In this document: positions 61,183 through 64,000 of the stretch, one piece after another
Layout: each line of letters opens with the position of its first letter
Numbering within the stretch: the stretch's first letter is position 1
Source of the DNA: Pseudobacter sp.
GTDB taxonomy: Bacteria > Bacteroidota > Bacteroidia > Chitinophagales > Chitinophagaceae
Assembly (NCBI GenBank): GCA_017849455.1
Contig: JAFIGX010000024.1
Location: 434,001 to 498,000, forward strand
Length of the DNA stretch: 64,000 nucleotides
Direction: 5' to 3'
Notes under the pieces: model-generated
The model's input: the letters and a program-made list of their open reading frames with translations, nothing else
Database searches by the model: none
What the model was told of the DNA's origin: nothing
Made by a program: the position numbers and the translations under genes

Positions 61183-63897
61183 TCAGTTTATCAAAAAGCC
61201 ATTCTTATTATCGAAAACAACATACCGGATCGTACGTTTTTTCGAATTGTATTCCTTCAGCTTTTGAACTATTTCACTGGCGATGCCATCATACCAGTAC
61301 CCGTTGTCATCGCTAATGATCAGCCAGCCCGACTTAGGATGGAACACCACATGATCTATGCTGGACCGCTGTTCATTCAGTTCCTTCAGTTTGTTGATCA
61401 TGTTCATGGGAAGCCTGTTCCAGGAATATCCGTTCCTGCCGGTCAGCACCACCCACCATCCTTGCGGTGAAAGAGCAATGCTTTTGATATCGTCGCCCCG
61501 GTCATAATACTCGCGCATCTTTTTCAGCAGATCAGGGGGGAGGCCGTTGGTATTATAAAAGTTCTTCCCATATATCACAGCCCAGGTTTTTTTATCTGGT
61601 GATAAATAAACCTGCCTGATGGGATGCTCAGGATTATTGGCTTTCATGATGGCCTCTCTTAATTCACCAGGAATATCTTTATACAACCATCTGTGAGCGG
61701 AAGCATTTCCCAATTGTACAATAAATCCCCCGGATTCAGTGAGCTGCACATTACAGATGGGCTGCTCCAGGGCAACAGAATCCAGCAATTGACCGATCTG
61801 CGCAGGAAGTCGACGATGGTATAAATGATTGAGCGCATGTTTTTCGGCCCATGCTTCAGGGTGCCTTATTTTTTCAATAACATCGGTTATAGATTCCTGG
61901 TATGATGGAAAAACCTCCAACGCTTTGTGGTAGTTCATCAATGCCAGGCCGGTATCTTTCGCCAATCCCCAGCCATTGGCATAGCAATCGCCTATGCCAA
62001 TATATCCGTTGGCCCGTACCCATTGACTATGCCTGGGGATATAGTTGGTGTCTGTCATTACCCCGAATAATTTCAGCGCCCTGTAATGATCTTTCTCGTT
62101 CATGAACCGTTTGGCCTGCTTATCTATATTGGCAATAACATTATAGCCGGGACGGTACATACGTTGGAAGATGCTCATGCAGGAATTGACATATTTCTCT
62201 TTGTCTTCCCTGCTGAGGTCATCCTTCTTTACCAATTGATGACAGGTAAGCAAGAGATTATGATAGATCATCTTGCCAGGCAAGGAGTTCTTCGAATAGT
62301 TGTTTTGATTGCTACCGGAATAATGATTGAACGCTTTTGAGAACAAGCCGAATGCCTGCTGAAGCAGGCGGGTATCGCCGGAACTGATCGCGGAATCGTA
62401 ATAGATCTCTCCCATCGCATCCAGGGCGCCGAGAGAAAACGCCCAGTTGGAATTGGCATCCATCACCTTCTCAAAGGAAGATAGCGCATCCTTTCTGTTT
62501 TTCCTGATCTTAAAGCCCGGATCGTCGAAGAACATGGCGGTCAATCCTCTGTAATAAAATTGATCGGTGTTGCCATATTTTCCTTTGAGGACTTTCCTGT
62601 GCATTTTTTTGTCGAACAGATAATAAGTATTGGTAGTCAGATCGAATGCAGAAGATAATCCCGGTTGCAATGGGCGAAAACGCTTCAGGGGCGTGGTCTC
62701 CATGCCGGTGCTGAAATTGATGGCCGTATCTGCTCCATAACCGGCTGTGATATAATTGTAGATGCTTTCCTTGCCGATCTCATCCATTCTGATATTCCTG
62801 GTGTTGATGCTATTCAATACTTCTATTTTCCCGGCCGGTTCCAGGTCATTGGCCAGCAGCCATACCATATCGCCCGACAAAAAATTTTCTATGACCGCGG
62901 TTGCCTTCTCTTTCTCTTTCGAAGAGCGTTCTGACGCGGCCCGCCGGGCCGCGTCTCTTTCTTCACGTGCTCTTGCTTCTGCTTCATAGTCGCGTTCTTT
63001 TATCAGGAGGCTTCCGATGCCTGCTGCCAAACTTTGTACACCATAACCGATAGCCCTCGTACGGCCGGCAGAAGTGCTCATATCCTGGCTCTGGGCGAGA
63101 TCACCCAGGCTCTGTTGTAAATTCTGAAGCCCTTGTTTGGTGGAAGTATTGCCGGAGAATGCATCCTGTACCGCCTGCTGTGCCATCATATATTCCTGCT
63201 GTGCTACCTGCTGCTCCCGGATGAGATTATTATTGAAATCGTTCAGCCATTTTGCGTACTGCTGGCCGGCATTGAGTGGTTGTGGTGTATAGCCGGAGGA
63301 AGGTTTCGATATGTTCGAAGAGTTGCTATTCGTTTTGGAAGCGTTGGTTGTTGAACCATTATTATTGACAGGGGTAGGGACCGGATCATTGCCGGTAGTA
63401 ATGTCACTCGCTCTAAGCGCCGATTTTCCTTCATAAACATCGATCTTCAGGTTCCGGATGCCAAGACTTTTTATCCTGTTGATACCCTGCATGGTCTTTC
63501 CATTCGAAACATAGCTGATCTTTTCACCTTTGCATTCACCGGGCGTTACACCGGCCGCATAATCACTGTTCATGAAATCGCCCATTCCGCCCAATTGCTC
63601 ATTGGGTTCTATTTTGAACGAGAAATGTTCTGTGACCTCATTGCCGCAAACGGTATAGGCAACCAGGTCGAAGTCGACTTTCTTTTTCTTGCCGGAAACG
63701 TTCTTGCAATGAAAGCTGAATACCTGGGCATTGGAACCGGCGGGCCAGTTTGCAGCTTTTTGATGTACCAGGGTAAAATGCAGGTCGGGAGAGGGTTGGG
63801 AGGAGAGATTCAACGTCACCACGTTTTGTGCAGCCAATCCGGATGAAAGAAGCAACAGGATCGGGCATAGGAGACTTCTGCACAGTCCAGTTTTCAT
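61183..63897 (-). CDS. Large secreted repeat protein of unknown function
   Basis: A 904-residue protein from MKTGLCRSLLCPILLLL with signal peptide ending SGLAAQ. There is an N-terminal beta-rich domain, a Ser/Asn/Thr linker (about 185-210), a long helical region with TPR/SEL1-like spacing (LFGVMTDTNYIPRHSQW, GIGDCYANGWGLAKDTGLALMNYHKAL) and, at the C-terminus, four repeats of about 47 residues. These repeats follow the pattern GWWVVLTGRNGYSWNRLPMNMINKLKEL. The role is unknown. It is convergent with the phytase operon. Confidence 0.8.
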   Translation of the reverse strand: MKTGLCRSLLCPILLLLSSGLAAQNVVTLNLSSQPSPDLHFTLVHQKAANWPAGSNAQVFSFHCKNVSGKKKKVDFDLVAYTVCGNEVTEHFSFKIEPNEQLGGMGDFMNSDYAAGVTPGECKGEKISYVSNGKTMQGINRIKSLGIRNLKIDVYEGKSALRASDITTGNDPVPTPVNNNGSTTNASKTNSNSSNISKPSSGYTPQPLNAGQQYAKWLNDFNNNLIREQQVAQQEYMMAQQAVQDAFSGNTSTKQGLQNLQQSLGDLAQSQDMSTSAGRTRAIGYGVQSLAAGIGSLLIKERDYEAEARAREERDAARRAASERSSKEKEKATAVIENFLSGDMVWLLANDLEPAGKIEVLNSINTRNIRMDEIGKESIYNYITAGYGADTAINFSTGMETTPLKRFRPLQPGLSSAFDLTTNTYYLFDKKMHRKVLKGKYGNTDQFYYRGLTAMFFDDPGFKIRKNRKDALSSFEKVMDANSNWAFSLGALDAMGEIYYDSAISSGDTRLLQQAFGLFSKAFNHYSGSNQNNYSKNSLPGKMIYHNLLLTCHQLVKKDDLSREDKEKYVNSCMSIFQRMYRPGYNVIANIDKQAKRFMNEKDHYRALKLFGVMTDTNYIPRHSQWVRANGYIGIGDCYANGWGLAKDTGLALMNYHKALEVFPSYQESITDVIEKIRHPEAWAEKHALNHLYHRRLPAQIGQLLDSVALEQPICNVQLTESGGFIVQLGNASAHRWLYKDIPGELREAIMKANNPEHPIRQVYLSPDKKTWAVIYGKNFYNTNGLPPDLLKKMREYYDRGDDIKSIALSPQGWWVVLTGRNGYSWNRLPMNMINKLKELNEQRSSIDHVVFHPKSGWLIISDDNGYWYDGIASEIVQKLKEYNSKKRTIRYVVFDNKNGFLIN

Positions 63898-63939
63898 ATC
63901 TGATGTTTTGGCAAAATTGATGGCATCCCGCTTTGGAAT

Positions 63940-63961
63940 CAATAGCCAAATTTGGCTATTG
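63940..63961. promoter_or_regulatory. Perfect 22-bp palindrome upstream of the secreted repeat gene
   Basis: CAATAGCCAAA followed by its exact complement TTTGGCTATTG, with no spacer, 43 bp upstream of the ATG at 63897. It is a good operator candidate for a dimeric regulator. Confidence 0.55.
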
Positions 63962-63975
63962 CAGGTATTGTTTTT

Positions 63976-64000
63976 TTGACACAAAGACACGAAGGCACAA
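63976..64000. repeat. Arm of a GGCACGAA-dialect repeat at the window edge
   Basis: ACACAAAGACACGAAGGCAC matches the word style of the 46366-46409 arm. The second arm, if present, lies outside the window. Confidence 0.5.

Overview
The window comes from a Bacteroidota chromosome, most likely family Chitinophagaceae. The evidence is the repeated promoter signature TTTG-N19-TAnnTTTG, type IX secretion sorting tails (types A and B), a phytate locus with a TonB receptor, TPR/LuxR and propeller/LytS regulators, a futalosine-pathway MqnA, and tRNA genes with no encoded CCA. The assignment is inferred from sequence reading only.

Layout. 1-5.1 kb is A+T-rich: a secreted tandem-repeat protein running off the left edge, a secreted beta-helix protein, and a TPR sensor kinase with its NarL-type regulator. 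5.27-7.86 kb is a small island beside tRNA-Leu(CAA). A 16-bp copy of the tRNA 3' end marks its far side, and it carries a putative PD-(D/E)xK-like protein and a nucleotidyltransferase/small-partner pair. 8-22 kb is a housekeeping core of higher G+C: aqpZ, a SMUBP2-like helicase, a saccharopine-dehydrogenase-like enzyme, trmN6, tsaD, an ABC permease, an aldose epimerase, a YitT protein, prfC, a GNAT enzyme, purB and mqnA. 22-36 kb is a surface-glycan block (flippase, five glycosyltransferase-like proteins, a methyltransferase, a YfhO protein) with a propeller histidine kinase and LytTR regulator. 36-49.7 kb is again core: a queuosine-precursor transporter, a PrsW-like protein, a gluzincin-like outer-membrane protein, valS, a DEDDh/GIY-YIG nuclease, an esterase-like protein, an uncharacterised Cys-rich pair and clpS-aat. 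49.83-53.56 kb is a second island, beside tRNA-Val(UAC), closed by a 28-bp copy of the tRNA 3' end. It holds decayed genes, an XRE regulator, a one-spacer CRISPR-like remnant and secreted proteins. 53.7-61.1 kb is a phytate-acquisition locus (regulator, TonB receptor, surface lipoprotein, beta-propeller phytase). 61-64 kb is a large secreted repeat protein.

The most unusual features are the two integrase-less tRNA-bounded islands with the same architecture, including duplicated terminator hairpins; the CRISPR-like remnant; and at least four sequence dialects of long intergenic inverted repeats (TTGGCAG-type three times in 2.2 kb, GGAGGTCGGAAGTC-type, GGTTGGTGG-type palindrome, GGCACGAA-type). 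Many starts were moved inward from the longest reading frame, because the frames run through these repeats or through neighbouring genes. Two small items were found by reading the sequence directly: a 36-residue membrane protein and a frameshifted membrane gene.
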